Assembly (NCBI RefSeq): GCF_007474535.1
Contig: NZ_VKNW01000001.1
Location: 1 to 64,000, forward strand
Direction: 5' to 3'
Source of the DNA: Chryseobacterium echinoideorum
Lineage (GTDB): Bacteria > Bacteroidota > Bacteroidia > Flavobacteriales > Weeksellaceae
DNA: 64,000 nt
The position numbers and the translations under genes were made by a program. Positions 25,501 through 34,085 of the stretch are shown in pieces. The number at the start of each line of letters is the position of its first letter. Position 1 is the stretch's first letter. Under the pieces are notes generated by a model that was not told the DNA's origin, made no database searches, and saw only the letters and a list, made by a program, of their open reading frames with translations.

Positions 25501-26556
25501 ATGATTACTACAGATATATTAATTATCGGAGCAGGACCAACGGGACTTTTTGCTGTATTTGAAGCAGGGTTGCTTAAAATGAAATGCCATATTATTGATG
25601 CGCTTCCACAGCCGGGAGGACAGTTGGCAGAATTGTACCCTAAAAAACCGATTTTTGATATTCCGGGTTATCCATCTGTAAATGCAGGAGAATTGATTGA
25701 TAATTTAATGGAGCAGATTAAGCAGTTTCAACCGGGTTTTACTTTGGGAGAAACGGCTGTTTCTTATACAAAAGTTGATGACGAATGGTTTGAAGTTGTG
25801 ACTAATAAAGGTACAATTCACAGAGCAAAAGCAATTGCTATTGCAGGTGGATTGGGAACCTTTGAGCCTAGAAAACCGACAATTGAAAATGTTGCAGATT
25901 ACGAAGAGAAGGGAATAGAGTATTTTGTAAAAGAACCTGAGCAGTTCAGAAATAAAAAAGTAGTCATTGCAGGTGGAGGCGATTCTGCTCTTGATTGGAG
26001 CATTTTCCTTTCTAATGTAGCAAGTGAAGTAACACTGATTCACAGAAGAAATGAATTCCGTGGAGCTTTGGACTCTGTGGAAAAAGTACAGGATCTAAAA
26101 AACCAGGGTAAAATAAAACTGATTACTCCGGCTGAAGTAACAGGAATACGAGGAGACGGAAAAGTAGAAGCAATCACGATAAAGATTGACGGGCAGGAGG
26201 CTGAAGATATTGAAACAGATTATTTTATTCCATTATTCGGATTAACGCCAAAATTGGGTGAAATCGGAAACTGGGGGCTTACTATTGAGAAAAATGCTAT
26301 TGTCGTTAATAATGCTTTAGATTATCAAACCAATATTGACGGTATCTATGCAATAGGTGATATTAATACTTATCCTGGAAAATTAAAGTTGATTCTTTGC
26401 GGATTCCATGAAGCAACACTCATGTGCCAAAGTGTGTACAATAGATTAAATCCCGGAAAAAAATTCGTCTTAAAATATACAACCGTAAGCGGAGTTGACG
26501 GATTTGACGGGAGCCGAAAAGAAGCTGAAAAAGCTGTTGTTAAAAAAATTGACTAA
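25501..26556 (+). CDS. ferredoxin--NADP reductase, thioredoxin-reductase-like type
   Basis: This FAD/NAD(P)H flavoprotein of 351 residues is likely to shuttle electrons between NAD(P)H and the ferredoxin encoded next to it. The FAD-binding GAGPTGLF (about 8-15) is followed by QPGGQLAELYP, a second nucleotide-binding motif GGGDSALDW near 158-166, and the FAD motif IYAIGDIN near the C-terminus. The CxxC of true thioredoxin reductases is missing, as expected for the YumC-like ferredoxin reductase group. The ferredoxin gene follows 12 bases downstream. Confidence 0.9.
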   Translation: MITTDILIIGAGPTGLFAVFEAGLLKMKCHIIDALPQPGGQLAELYPKKPIFDIPGYPSVNAGELIDNLMEQIKQFQPGFTLGETAVSYTKVDDEWFEVVTNKGTIHRAKAIAIAGGLGTFEPRKPTIENVADYEEKGIEYFVKEPEQFRNKKVVIAGGGDSALDWSIFLSNVASEVTLIHRRNEFRGALDSVEKVQDLKNQGKIKLITPAEVTGIRGDGKVEAITIKIDGQEAEDIETDYFIPLFGLTPKLGEIGNWGLTIEKNAIVVNNALDYQTNIDGIYAIGDINTYPGKLKLILCGFHEATLMCQSVYNRLNPGKKFVLKYTTVSGVDGFDGSRKEAEKAVVKKID

Positions 26557-26568
26557 TTTTATTGAATT

Positions 26569-26898
26569 ATGTCAGATATAAATATTAAAATTACAGATAG
26601 GGAAGGTGTTACACATGATATAGTGGCACCTACGGATATGTCAATGAATTTAATGGAGATTATCCGGTCTTATGAATTGGCAGAGGAAGGTACTATCGGA
26701 GTTTGCGGAGGAATGGCGATGTGTGCTTCTTGTCAGGTATACGTAATCAATAACCCGGGACTAGAAGAAATGGGAGATGAAGAAGATGCAATGTTGGGTG
26801 AGGCTTTTCACGTACAGGAAAATAGCAGATTAGGCTGTCAGCTTCATATATGTTCAGAAATGGAAGGTCTGGAGGTAGAAATTGCCCCATATCCTTAG
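26569..26898 (+). CDS. [2Fe-2S] ferredoxin (adrenodoxin type)
   Basis: This small electron carrier has 109 residues. The cluster ligands are Cys46, Cys52, Cys55 and Cys90 (pattern C-x5-C-x2-C ... C) in GVCGGMAMCASCQVYV and RLGCQLHIC. This is the adrenodoxin/Isc-Fdx arrangement. It forms an operon with the reductase upstream and ends with a strong terminator. The usual client of such ferredoxins is Fe-S assembly or hydroxylation. The client is not shown here. Confidence 0.92.
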   Translation: MSDINIKITDREGVTHDIVAPTDMSMNLMEIIRSYELAEEGTIGVCGGMAMCASCQVYVINNPGLEEMGDEEDAMLGEAFHVQENSRLGCQLHICSEMEGLEVEIAPYP

Positions 26899-26919
26899 TT
26901 ATAATATCAAACTTATTCA

Positions 26920-26955
26920 TAAAAGCCGTTTCATTGCAATGAAACGGCTTTTATT
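26920..26955 (+). terminator. ferredoxin operon terminator
   Basis: An AAAAGCCGTTTCATT / AATGAAACGGCTTTT near-perfect palindrome is followed by a short T stretch. Confidence 0.9.
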
Positions 26956-27064
26956 AGGTTAAAAGACATCGTGAAATTCATTGTTATAATGAATTGATAA
27001 TTATAAACTTACATATAAACAAGTTTTATTTTTCTGAAAGGTTTAAAATTATCTTAGATTTTAC

Positions 27065-27095
27065 TTGCTTGTGTCGTAAAAAATGCGTTATTTTG
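27065..27095 (+). promoter_or_regulatory. likely tRNA operon promoter
   Basis: TTG at 27065-27067 and TATTTTG at 27089-27095 are 21 bases apart. The -7 element is one base shorter than TAnnTTTG. It lies 44 bases before tRNA-Pro. Confidence 0.4.
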
Positions 27096-27139
27096 CACCC
27101 ACAAAAAACAAGTTACTTGTTTATGAGATGACCTCAATT

Positions 27140-27214
27140 CGGGGCGTAGCGTAGTCCGGTCATCGCGCCTGGTTTGGGACCAGGAGGTCGCAGGTTCGAA
27201 TCCTGCCGCCCCGA
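27140..27214 (+). tRNA. tRNA-Pro (TGG)
   Basis: The acceptor stem CGGGGCG (27140-27146) pairs with CGCCCCG (27207-27213). The anticodon stem CCTGG/CCAGG holds loop TTTGGGA with anticodon TGG, and the T arm contains GGTTCGAATCC. CCA is not encoded. Confidence 0.97.
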
Positions 27215-27246
27215 CAGTTTTCGATAATTTTCTCAAAATTACAAAT

Positions 27247-27320
27247 GGGTGCGTAGCTCAGCTGGATAGAGCATCTGCCTTCTAAGCAGACGGTCAAAGG
27301 TTCGAATCCTTTCGCGCTCA
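27247..27320 (+). tRNA. tRNA-Arg (TCT)
   Basis: The acceptor stem GGGTGCG pairs with CGCGCTC (one wobble). The anticodon stem TCTGC/GCAGA holds loop CTTCTAA with anticodon TCT, and the T arm has GGTTCGAATCC. CCA is not encoded. It is 32 bases after tRNA-Pro and probably co-transcribed. Confidence 0.97.
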
Positions 27321-27322
27321 CA

Positions 27323-27353
27323 AAACCTTACAATTATTTGTAAGGTTTTTTTG
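27323..27353 (+). terminator. tRNA operon terminator
   Basis: An AAACCTTACAA / TTGTAAGGTTT stem with T run directly follows tRNA-Arg. Confidence 0.92.
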
Positions 27354-27665
27354 TTTTAATAAGTGAAATTTTTTAAATAATTCTTTTTTGCTATCCATAA
27401 TTTGTGGTGATTAAAAAAAAATCTGGATTCTTTGCTGGTTGTAACTTCTTTACGAGCTTAAAAGCTGTCAGTAGTCAAAAAAAACTTGTGAAATTTACAG
27501 AATTAAATATTATGGTTAATAACAGATCAACAATATTCTTTTAATAATTTAAACGATACTATATATTGAAACTTACCATAAAGTTAAATAGTATTATATT
27601 TCTTAGTAATTTAGGTCTGATATTTGCAAATTACATCGCAGATTCAAACGAATTATTTTATTTAT
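27354..27665 (+). other. intergenic region without recognised features
   Basis: This is A/T-rich sequence between the tRNA terminator and the L,D-transpeptidase gene. It should contain that gene's promoter, but I see only a partial -7 match (GATATTTG, ending near 27626). Confidence 0.4.
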
Positions 27666-28691
27666 ATGACAAAATATGCCTTAACTAAATCCTTCTTCTA
27701 TACTTTGCTTTTTGCATTATTTATTACTTCGTGTAAGAAAGAAGAATCTAATGATATTAATAATCAAACATCTACTGCTTCGGAAGCGATTGCCCAAAGC
27801 GAAGCTGATCCAGATTCTATAAAAACAGAGGAGGCAGAGAAATCTGCTCCTCCGGTAATTCAGAAAAATGGGTTTTATAATGCGCTTGCCATTCCGAAAG
27901 AAAAGAAAAAGCGTGATTCTGTTTATGCGGCTTTTAGTAAGAAATTTAATGAAAAGGAACGCTATGCAATATTAGCTTTAAATAGACTAGATTCCAAAAA
28001 TAAATGGAATTCAGACACATTAGTAGTTCCTTCAAAAATTGATACGACACTAATGTCTTATTCGCCATTTCCACTTCAGCTAGATGTATTAAACGAGGTG
28101 AAAAAAATTGTTGTTTTTTCCTATCCAATTCAGGCATATGCAGTTTACTCTAATGGAACTTTAGTGAAATGGGGACCTACAAGTATGGGTAAAAAAACGG
28201 CAAAGACCGACAGGGGGCTTATGTTTGCCAACTGGAAAAAAAAGCTGGCAATTTCTACCGTAAAAAGCGAGTGGAAACTTCCTTACAATTTTAATATTCA
28301 CAATACGCATGGTATTGGATGGCATCAGTATGATCTTCCGGGATATCCTGCTTCTCACTCATGTCTGAGACTTTTAAAGAAAGATGCGATATGGCTTTAC
28401 AGCTACGCAGATACATGGATTTTAAATCCTGGTGGCGCAACTACAAAAGCTAAAGGAACGCCGGTTATAGTTTTTGGCGACTATCCTTGGGGGAAAAGAA
28501 AACCGTGGAGAAAACTTTTAGATGACCCTAATGCAAATAACATTTCCGTGGAAGAAATGACTGAAATTGTGCAGCCACATATTGAAAAAATGATCAATGA
28601 ACAAAACAACAGAGAAAAAGTGGCAGACTCTATTAAAGCAGCAAAAGAGTCTGAAGCAGCTTTAACAGAAACTGAATCCGTGGGAAATTAA
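27666..28691 (+). CDS. L,D-transpeptidase family lipoprotein (YkuD domain)
   Basis: L,D-transpeptidases cross-link peptidoglycan peptides or attach proteins to it in the periplasm. From the ATG at 27666 the protein is 341 residues with a lipobox (LFITSC). It has a low-complexity linker rich in Ser/Glu and a YkuD-type catalytic domain at about 130-275. The catalytic motif is HNTHGIGWHQ followed by PASHSCLRLL, with nucleophile Cys233 and a neighbouring His231. The frame opens at 27624, but the lipoprotein signal starts at 27666. Its stop overlaps the convergent gene by four bases. Confidence 0.87.
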   Translation: MTKYALTKSFFYTLLFALFITSCKKEESNDINNQTSTASEAIAQSEADPDSIKTEEAEKSAPPVIQKNGFYNALAIPKEKKKRDSVYAAFSKKFNEKERYAILALNRLDSKNKWNSDTLVVPSKIDTTLMSYSPFPLQLDVLNEVKKIVVFSYPIQAYAVYSNGTLVKWGPTSMGKKTAKTDRGLMFANWKKKLAISTVKSEWKLPYNFNIHNTHGIGWHQYDLPGYPASHSCLRLLKKDAIWLYSYADTWILNPGGATTKAKGTPVIVFGDYPWGKRKPWRKLLDDPNANNISVEEMTEIVQPHIEKMINEQNNREKVADSIKAAKESEAALTETESVGN

Positions 28692-29212
28692 TTGTTTTTC
28701 TCAAACTGAAGCGTAGAGTTTTCTGCGAAATTTCTGAGCTTTTGCATTTCTTCTTTGGCTTTATGCTGACCCAGTCGGGCGGCGGTATAGGTGGCTGCAA
28801 TTAGTATCAGCATTACAAAAGAGGCATTCAATGCCCAGGGAAATTCATGACTGTTGATTTGTGATTCTACGTAATACATGGTGAAAAATGTCATCCACAT
28901 AATAGAAAATAGAAAGTATAAAAACATAAAGAAAGTCCAGACGGCAGAGCTGGGACCAAAAACACCTCTTATAACCGTAACTCCTTCATCTATTTCAGTT
29001 CTTAAAGAAAGACAAGGCTTCCAATAGTTGTCTTCTTTTGTAAAGACAGTAATTGTAGCCATTTCTTTATTAATATTTCCTCTGAATTCATCTTTATGTT
29101 CCGATAAATATTTTTTTAGATTCTCAGCATACTCTTCTTTTGTGAGATTGGTAAACATTTTAAATCTGGGACGATTCCGGATTTTATCTAAGGTTGATTC
29201 TTGTGTTTCCAT
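28688..29212 (-). CDS. hypothetical membrane protein
   Basis: I do not recognise this 174-residue protein. It has a cytoplasmic N-terminal part of about 90 residues with a charged helix (about 24-43), two membrane helices (about 91-114 and 127-146), and a charged C-terminal tail. Its start lies one base after the stop of the retropepsin-like/PDZ gene upstream on the same strand, so the two are likely translated together. It overlaps the end of the L,D-transpeptidase gene tail to tail. Confidence 0.7.
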   Translation of the reverse strand: METQESTLDKIRNRPRFKMFTNLTKEEYAENLKKYLSEHKDEFRGNINKEMATITVFTKEDNYWKPCLSLRTEIDEGVTVIRGVFGPSSAVWTFFMFLYFLFSIMWMTFFTMYYVESQINSHEFPWALNASFVMLILIAATYTAARLGQHKAKEEMQKLRNFAENSTLQFEKNN

Positions 29213-29213
29213 A

Positions 29214-30536
29214 TTAATCTTGATAAGGGATTGGGTCTTCCAAAACGAAAGAGAATTCCATTTGTAATCCTTTTCGTGTAATGGTCATTCTGATCGTTTT
29301 TCCTTCCTCAGATTTCATCATTTCCATAATCTTATGTAAGGTCATATCCAATGTTTTTTTTCCGTTAATGAATATAAGCTGATCATCTTTCATCAAACCC
29401 GCTTTGTAAGCGGGAGAATCTTTTCTCACTCCGGCAACGGAAAAAAGGGGTTTTAATATAAATTTATATTGAAGATTATTGTTAAATGTCTGTATCTCTC
29501 CAAATTTATTCTTGTTATTGGTTTCTAATGTAAGAAAATCTTTTTCCCATTGCATCCCATCTTGCTTAAAATCTAATCCGCTCATATTAAAATGAAACGG
29601 ATTTTCAAAATTTCGATTTTTTCGGAGATAAATTTTTTCTTTTTTGTAATCGAAGGCTACGGTAAATCTGCTCATAATATCTCCGCCTATGGAGCCATTT
29701 CGGTCTTTCACCAGATTGATATGCTGAATAGAAAATTCATCAGGCATTGCAGTTAATGGCTTTGAAAATTTATAATTCCCGAGATAGAAATTATGAATAC
29801 GGCTTCGTTTGCCATAAATATCACCATTAAATCCCCTTCCTAAATAATCTTCTATGTTGGGTCGGTTATATACAAAATCTTTAATGAGTTTGGGAAATAG
29901 CCAAATTGGGTCACTGTTTCCCAAGTCAATCAAAAGCTTTGAATCTTTCTTTTCATGAGTCATTTCTACACCGGCGGTAATGTATGGCTTTACTTTTTCT
30001 ACGGAAATTTCCAGTTGATTAAAGTTTTTTATTTTCTTTTTAAACAGCTTTTCATCGTTATAAACCGTGATTTTTTTTGATATATAATCAATCATAACAG
30101 GATGGTTTTTAAAAAAATGATATCCGATTATGCCGTTTACGGGAATTCCCACATGAGGAGAAATATTGAACTCTTCGTCCAGAATAATGTAAAGCAAAAG
30201 AGAATTATTAATGTAGTCTTTTCCTATTTTTCCAATGTTGTGATCAGATTTGAATCCATCAATAACTTTTGTTCCTCCTAATCCGGAAAATCTTGTTTTT
30301 TCCGTAGAGGTAAGTTGCATTTCTTTATTGTCTAGGCTAAATATAGTAGTTTCTACAACGCCGGTATCAAGTAAAAATGTAAGTTCAACTCCATTTACAG
30401 TAACTGGAATAAAAATGAGATTATTAATTAATTTAAAAGGAATGACAACTTTTTTTGCCTCTTTAATTTCGAAATTATTTTGAGCATTGATAAAAATACT
30501 CAGGAATAATAATGATATAATGACACTCAGTTTCAT
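29214..30536 (-). CDS. retropepsin-like aspartic protease with PDZ domain
   Basis: This is an exported protein of 440 residues. A signal peptide (about 1-18) is followed by two half-domains of an aspartyl-protease fold. The first has the catalytic DTG at residues 57-59 (LLDTGVVETTIF); the second carries LIDLGNSDPIWL, a weaker match. The C-terminal PDZ domain (about 345-435) contains DSPAYKAGLMKDDQLIFING. The layout is common in Bacteroidota, where the targets are unknown. Weak second-half conservation leaves open that it is not an active protease. Confidence 0.82.
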   Translation of the reverse strand: MKLSVIISLLFLSIFINAQNNFEIKEAKKVVIPFKLINNLIFIPVTVNGVELTFLLDTGVVETTIFSLDNKEMQLTSTEKTRFSGLGGTKVIDGFKSDHNIGKIGKDYINNSLLLYIILDEEFNISPHVGIPVNGIIGYHFFKNHPVMIDYISKKITVYNDEKLFKKKIKNFNQLEISVEKVKPYITAGVEMTHEKKDSKLLIDLGNSDPIWLFPKLIKDFVYNRPNIEDYLGRGFNGDIYGKRSRIHNFYLGNYKFSKPLTAMPDEFSIQHINLVKDRNGSIGGDIMSRFTVAFDYKKEKIYLRKNRNFENPFHFNMSGLDFKQDGMQWEKDFLTLETNNKNKFGEIQTFNNNLQYKFILKPLFSVAGVRKDSPAYKAGLMKDDQLIFINGKKTLDMTLHKIMEMMKSEEGKTIRMTITRKGLQMEFSFVLEDPIPYQD

Positions 30537-30569
30537 ATAATGAAATTAAGGAATTATTCATTACAAATA

Positions 30570-30598
30570 AAAAAACATTCTGATAAAGAATGTTTTTA
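30570..30598 (-). terminator. terminator of the esterase gene
   Basis: AAAAACATTC pairs with GAATGTTTTT around a 7-base loop, six bases past the stop of the minus-strand esterase gene. Confidence 0.85.
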
Positions 30599-30602
30599 AA
30601 AT

Positions 30603-31238
30603 TTATTTAGAAAAAAAATCCATCAGATCCATATAGTTTTTCTGATTCACTCCGTGACCACTCATATATTCTCTGAAAGAAAAATAACAGCTTAAATCAT
30701 AAAGAAGCTCGGCTGCCTTTCTGCCCCAGTCTAACGGAATAATTGCATCATCAGTACCATGAGAAATAAAAAATCTTAAGTTTTCCAGTTTCTTTTTATC
30801 TCTTACAATATCAGTCAATAACTTCTCCTCCGGATAACAGCTGAGACAAGCCACAAGGTTAAATAATTCAGGATATCTGAGAGCTAGTGAATAACACAAA
30901 ATCCCACCTTGGCTAAAACCGCAAAGATGAGTTTTACCGGTAAGCCCATAATTGTTGATAATTGCCATGATGTGCTCTGTAACTGCCTGAAGAGCTTCAT
31001 TTGCCTGTTCTACATCTACAAATTTATCGGGATTATTAAAGTCTATATCATACCATGAAAACCCTTCAAACTCCGTGGAATGAGGAGCTCTAAAGCTTAC
31101 AATGATCCAATCAGCAGGAAGGCTTTCTCTGAAACTGAAAAGATCCTGCTCATTGCTGCCGTATCCATGAAGCATGAATAAAATTGGCGTGCTTGAAGTG
31201 ATGTTTTCCGGCTCTCTTACGATGTAATTCAAATTCAT
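30603..31238 (-). CDS. alpha/beta hydrolase, phospholipase/carboxylesterase type
   Basis: This is a cytoplasmic serine hydrolase of 211 residues in the carboxylesterase/acyl-protein-thioesterase family. The oxyanion motif FMLHGYGSNE is at 21-30, the nucleophile Ser109 in GFSQGG, the acid Asp164 in GTDDAIIP and His195 in SGHGVN. The substrate is unknown. A -7 element TATCTTTG ends four bases before the ATG, which points to a leaderless or nearly leaderless message. Confidence 0.9.
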   Translation of the reverse strand: MNLNYIVREPENITSSTPILFMLHGYGSNEQDLFSFRESLPADWIIVSFRAPHSTEFEGFSWYDIDFNNPDKFVDVEQANEALQAVTEHIMAIINNYGLTGKTHLCGFSQGGILCYSLALRYPELFNLVACLSCYPEEKLLTDIVRDKKKLENLRFFISHGTDDAIIPLDWGRKAAELLYDLSCYFSFREYMSGHGVNQKNYMDLMDFFSK

Positions 31239-31242
31239 ACAG

Positions 31243-31250
31243 CAAAGATA
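31243..31250 (-). promoter_or_regulatory. -7 element next to the esterase start
   Basis: On the minus strand TATCTTTG is followed by CTGT and the ATG, the same four-base spacing as at the ABC ATPase gene. Confidence 0.5.
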
Positions 31251-31399
31251 AATATATTTATATTTGAGAAAAGATTTTTTAAAATCGACTTTACATAAAC
31301 CTATGGTGGTCGACGTAAAACCTTTTGTTGATTTGATATTAATTATAAATCATTATTAGAAATTTTTCATAAAAGCTATTTTTATATTGATAAAAAACC

Positions 31400-31407
31400 T
31401 ATATTTG
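31400..31407 (+). promoter_or_regulatory. -7 element of the small lipoprotein gene
   Basis: TATATTTG matches TAnnTTTG, 25 bases before the ATG at 31433. Confidence 0.5.
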
Positions 31408-31432
31408 AAACATTAAAAATCTATTTGGAGAA

Positions 31433-31879
31433 ATGAAGAAATTTTACAAATCAAAAAATTTACTTAGACTTTCATTTTTAGCAGTACTATTATTTTCTGT
31501 AGTTACTGTATTTAATTCTTGTAAAGATGATGACGAAGAGCAGTTTCAGGATCACCTTGTACAGTTTGAAGCCAAGATAGTTCCGGGCGGAACGACTCCT
31601 CCTACACCTCCTATTGAGCTTTTCAAAACAGTTGTTACTCAGGTGGGAACCAAACAGGAAACGATATTTGCTCCTAAAGGTCTTACGTGGACAAGCGGAG
31701 ACTTTTTTGTGAATTCGAGCCAGTCACAATTGAATTTTGCTGCCAACGCAACACTTCTTCATCCTGACGATACGCTTACAGTTACTATTTATATTGATGG
31801 GGAAGTAGCGAAGACAGCTACTGTTACCGGAACAGGAGAAAAAAGCGTAGCTGTCGCACACAGTTTCTTAGAATTATAA
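31433..31879 (+). CDS. hypothetical lipoprotein
   Basis: This is a predicted lipoprotein of 148 residues with lipobox VFNSC (Cys30) followed by an acidic run (KDDDEEQ), a pattern that in Bacteroidota often favours surface exposure. The remaining sequence looks like a small beta-sandwich: TVTIYIDGEVAKTATVTGTG near the end. I recognise no family. It is a single gene with its own -7 element and a terminator shared with tyrS. Confidence 0.72.
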   Translation: MKKFYKSKNLLRLSFLAVLLFSVVTVFNSCKDDDEEQFQDHLVQFEAKIVPGGTTPPTPPIELFKTVVTQVGTKQETIFAPKGLTWTSGDFFVNSSQSQLNFAANATLLHPDDTLTVTIYIDGEVAKTATVTGTGEKSVAVAHSFLEL

Positions 31880-31898
31880 ATCTTATTAATTAGTATAT

Positions 31899-31927
31899 AA
31901 AAAAAACCGCTGTAAGGCGGTTTTTTT
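31899..31927. terminator. bidirectional terminator
   Basis: AAAAAAACCGC and GCGGTTTTTTT surround a short loop (with an extra G). A and T runs on both sides allow it to serve the lipoprotein gene and the convergent tyrS. Confidence 0.9.
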
Positions 31928-31944
31928 AATTATATGCTGTATTC

Positions 31945-33240
31945 CTAGATTGCTTTTACGATGAAATAGTTTTTCTTTCCTTTTTGAAGAAGCAAAAATT
32001 TACCGTCGATAAGATCACTTTCATGAGCAGTGTATACTTCGTTCACTTTTTCTTTGTTTACAGAAATCGCATTACCTTTCAACTCTCTTGATGCTTCACT
32101 TTTAGATTTTAGAAAACTGGTTTTTTCAGATAACAGATCAACAATATTTACTCCCAACACCTCATTCTTTAAAATTTCTTTCTGGGGAACACCATCAAAA
32201 ATTTCAAGGAAAATTTCTTCATCCAGATTTACCAAGTCTTCAGCGGTAGATTTCCCAAAAAGAATTTCAGAAGCTTTCACTGCTTTTTCATATTCATCTA
32301 CACCATGAACCCAAATAGTAACTTCTTCAGCCAGTTTTTTCTGAAGTTTTCTTTCGTGAGGAGTAGTTTGATGTTCTTCAATTAGATTTTCAATTTCCTG
32401 TTTTGGTAAAAAAGTGTAGAACTTTATAAATCTTTCTGCATCTGTATCAGTTGCATTGAGCCAAAACTGGTAAAACTTGTATGGAGAAGTTTTCTTTTTA
32501 TCAAGCCAGTAATTTTCTCCGCTTTCGGATTTTCCAAATTTTGAGCCGTCTGCTTTTGTAATCAAAGGAACAGTCAGTGCAAATGCTTCTCCTTGTGCTT
32601 TTCTTCTGATCAGCTCAGTTCCTGTAGTAATATTTCCCCATTGATCCGAACCTCCCATCTGAAGTTTTACATTGTTATTTTGGTATAAATGTAAAAAATC
32701 GTATCCCTGAATCAACTGATAAGTAAACTCGGTGAAGCTCATTCCTTCGGCTCCTGCTTCTCCGGAAAATCTTTTCTTTACAGAGTCTTTCGCCATCATG
32801 TAGTTTACTGTGATGTTTTTACCTACATTTTTTGCAAAATCAAGGAAAGATATGTTTTTCATCCAGTCATAATTATTGACCAACTCAGCTTTATTCGCTT
32901 CATTCCCTTCAAAGTTTAAAAATCTTGAAAGCTGATTTTTAAGACAATCTACATAATGCAGGAGTGTCTCCTCATCCAGAAGATTTCTTTCCGAAGATTT
33001 CCCTGACGGATCGCCGATCATTCCAGTCGCACCACCCACCAGCGCAATTGGTTTGTGCCCGTGCTGCTGAAAATGAGCAAGAATTTTAATCTGAATGAGA
33101 CTTCCGATATGCAAAGAATCTGCAGTAGGATCGAATCCGATATAGGCAGTTGTCATTTCCTTATCCAGTTGTTCGTCCGTTCCGGGCATCATGTCGGCAA
33201 AAAGACCACGCCATTTCAGTTCTTCAATAAAAGAGTTCAT
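31945..33240 (-). CDS. tyrS: tyrosyl-tRNA synthetase
   Basis: This class I synthetase charges tRNA-Tyr. It has 431 residues. The HIGH-type motif is HIGS at 44-47, and the KMSKS-type motif is KFGKS at 234-238. The tyrosine-pocket stretch [13 protein letters not shown] and [11 protein letters not shown] are present. A C-terminal S4 RNA-binding domain starts near residue 360. A -7 element TATCTTTG lies 27 bases upstream of the start, and the gene ends at a bidirectional terminator. Confidence 0.97.
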   Translation of the reverse strand: MNSFIEELKWRGLFADMMPGTDEQLDKEMTTAYIGFDPTADSLHIGSLIQIKILAHFQQHGHKPIALVGGATGMIGDPSGKSSERNLLDEETLLHYVDCLKNQLSRFLNFEGNEANKAELVNNYDWMKNISFLDFAKNVGKNITVNYMMAKDSVKKRFSGEAGAEGMSFTEFTYQLIQGYDFLHLYQNNNVKLQMGGSDQWGNITTGTELIRRKAQGEAFALTVPLITKADGSKFGKSESGENYWLDKKKTSPYKFYQFWLNATDTDAERFIKFYTFLPKQEIENLIEEHQTTPHERKLQKKLAEEVTIWVHGVDEYEKAVKASEILFGKSTAEDLVNLDEEIFLEIFDGVPQKEILKNEVLGVNIVDLLSEKTSFLKSKSEASRELKGNAISVNKEKVNEVYTAHESDLIDGKFLLLQKGKKNYFIVKAI

Positions 33241-33266
33241 TATTTTTCAGTTTAAAAATTAATGTG

Positions 33267-33274
33267 CAAAGATA
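33267..33274 (-). promoter_or_regulatory. tyrS -7 element
   Basis: TATCTTTG on the minus strand matches TAnnTTTG, 26 bases before the tyrS ATG. Confidence 0.6.
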
Positions 33275-33335
33275 GCAAACCTTTAAGAAAGTGAAGGCAT
33301 TAAGATTCCATGAGCAGATTTTTTAGTGTAAATAT

Positions 33336-34061
33336 TTAGTCAAACTCAGCAATGAGTTTTTTGAAATAATTTTCACATTTTGCAATATGTGTTCCGTACC
33401 ATGAAAATGCCTCACCGTCTACAATGATTATTTTTTTATCAGGATAAATTTCCTTTAGTTCCAGAATATGTTTTTCTTTAAAAGGAAATGGCTCAGAGGA
33501 AAGCATAATGACATCGGCTTCCCTCAGATCAGCAATTTCTATTTCGGGATATCGTGTTTTGTTTTTAAAGATATTTTCAAAACCAATTTCTGATAAGACA
33601 TGATGAATAAAGGTGTCGGAACCGACTGTCATATAAGGGTTTTTCCAAATCAGATAGGCCGTTTTTACTTTTGATTTTAATTGAACCTGATTGAAAATTT
33701 CATAAATTTTAAGATTGAAGGTCTGTGCTTTTTCTTCTTTATTAAAAAGTAATCCCAGGTTTTTCAAAAGGTAGTAATTGTCTTCAATGGTCTCTGTGTT
33801 GTTGACGATTACTTTGAAATCTTTCATCAATTCTTCTACTTGTTCTTTGACGTTTTCTTCCTTGTTGGCAAGAATCAAATCAGGTTTAAAGCTTTTAATC
33901 TTTTTTATATTAAGATTTTTTGTACCGCCTATGATCTCAATATTTTTAATTTTTTCCGCAGGGTGAACGCAAAATTTTGTTCGTCCAATAACTTCCTTTT
34001 CGGTTAAACCCAAATCAAGTAAAGCCTCCGTAATAGAAGGAACGAGAGAGATAACTTTCAT
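33336..34061 (-). CDS. BtuF-like helical-backbone metal/cobalamin receptor without signal peptide
   Basis: This 241-residue protein has the two-lobed helical-backbone receptor pattern of vitamin B12 or siderophore binding proteins: MKVISLVPSITEALLDLG, FKPDLILANKEEN, AYLIWKNPYMTVGSDTFI and EAFSWYGTHI. There is no signal peptide or lipobox, so it appears to be cytoplasmic, unlike true ABC binding proteins. No permease is adjacent. It is the second gene of a probable operon with mgtE, whose stop lies 24 bases upstream. Confidence 0.8.
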   Translation of the reverse strand: MKVISLVPSITEALLDLGLTEKEVIGRTKFCVHPAEKIKNIEIIGGTKNLNIKKIKSFKPDLILANKEENVKEQVEELMKDFKVIVNNTETIEDNYYLLKNLGLLFNKEEKAQTFNLKIYEIFNQVQLKSKVKTAYLIWKNPYMTVGSDTFIHHVLSEIGFENIFKNKTRYPEIEIADLREADVIMLSSEPFPFKEKHILELKEIYPDKKIIIVDGEAFSWYGTHIAKCENYFKKLIAEFD

Positions 34062-34085
34062 AATTCTTTAGACTTTCGCCTAAAA

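Noticed and set aside
27054..27236. 60-codon minus-strand frame with an AAGFEPATSWSQTRR-like sequence
   Set aside because: It is translated from the complement of tRNA-Pro, a well-known source of false small proteins.
27519..27537. 19 bases identical to part of tyrS (32130-32148)
   Set aside because: Exact but short and A/T-rich, one copy in a gap and one in a coding region with no other similarity around them; most likely chance.
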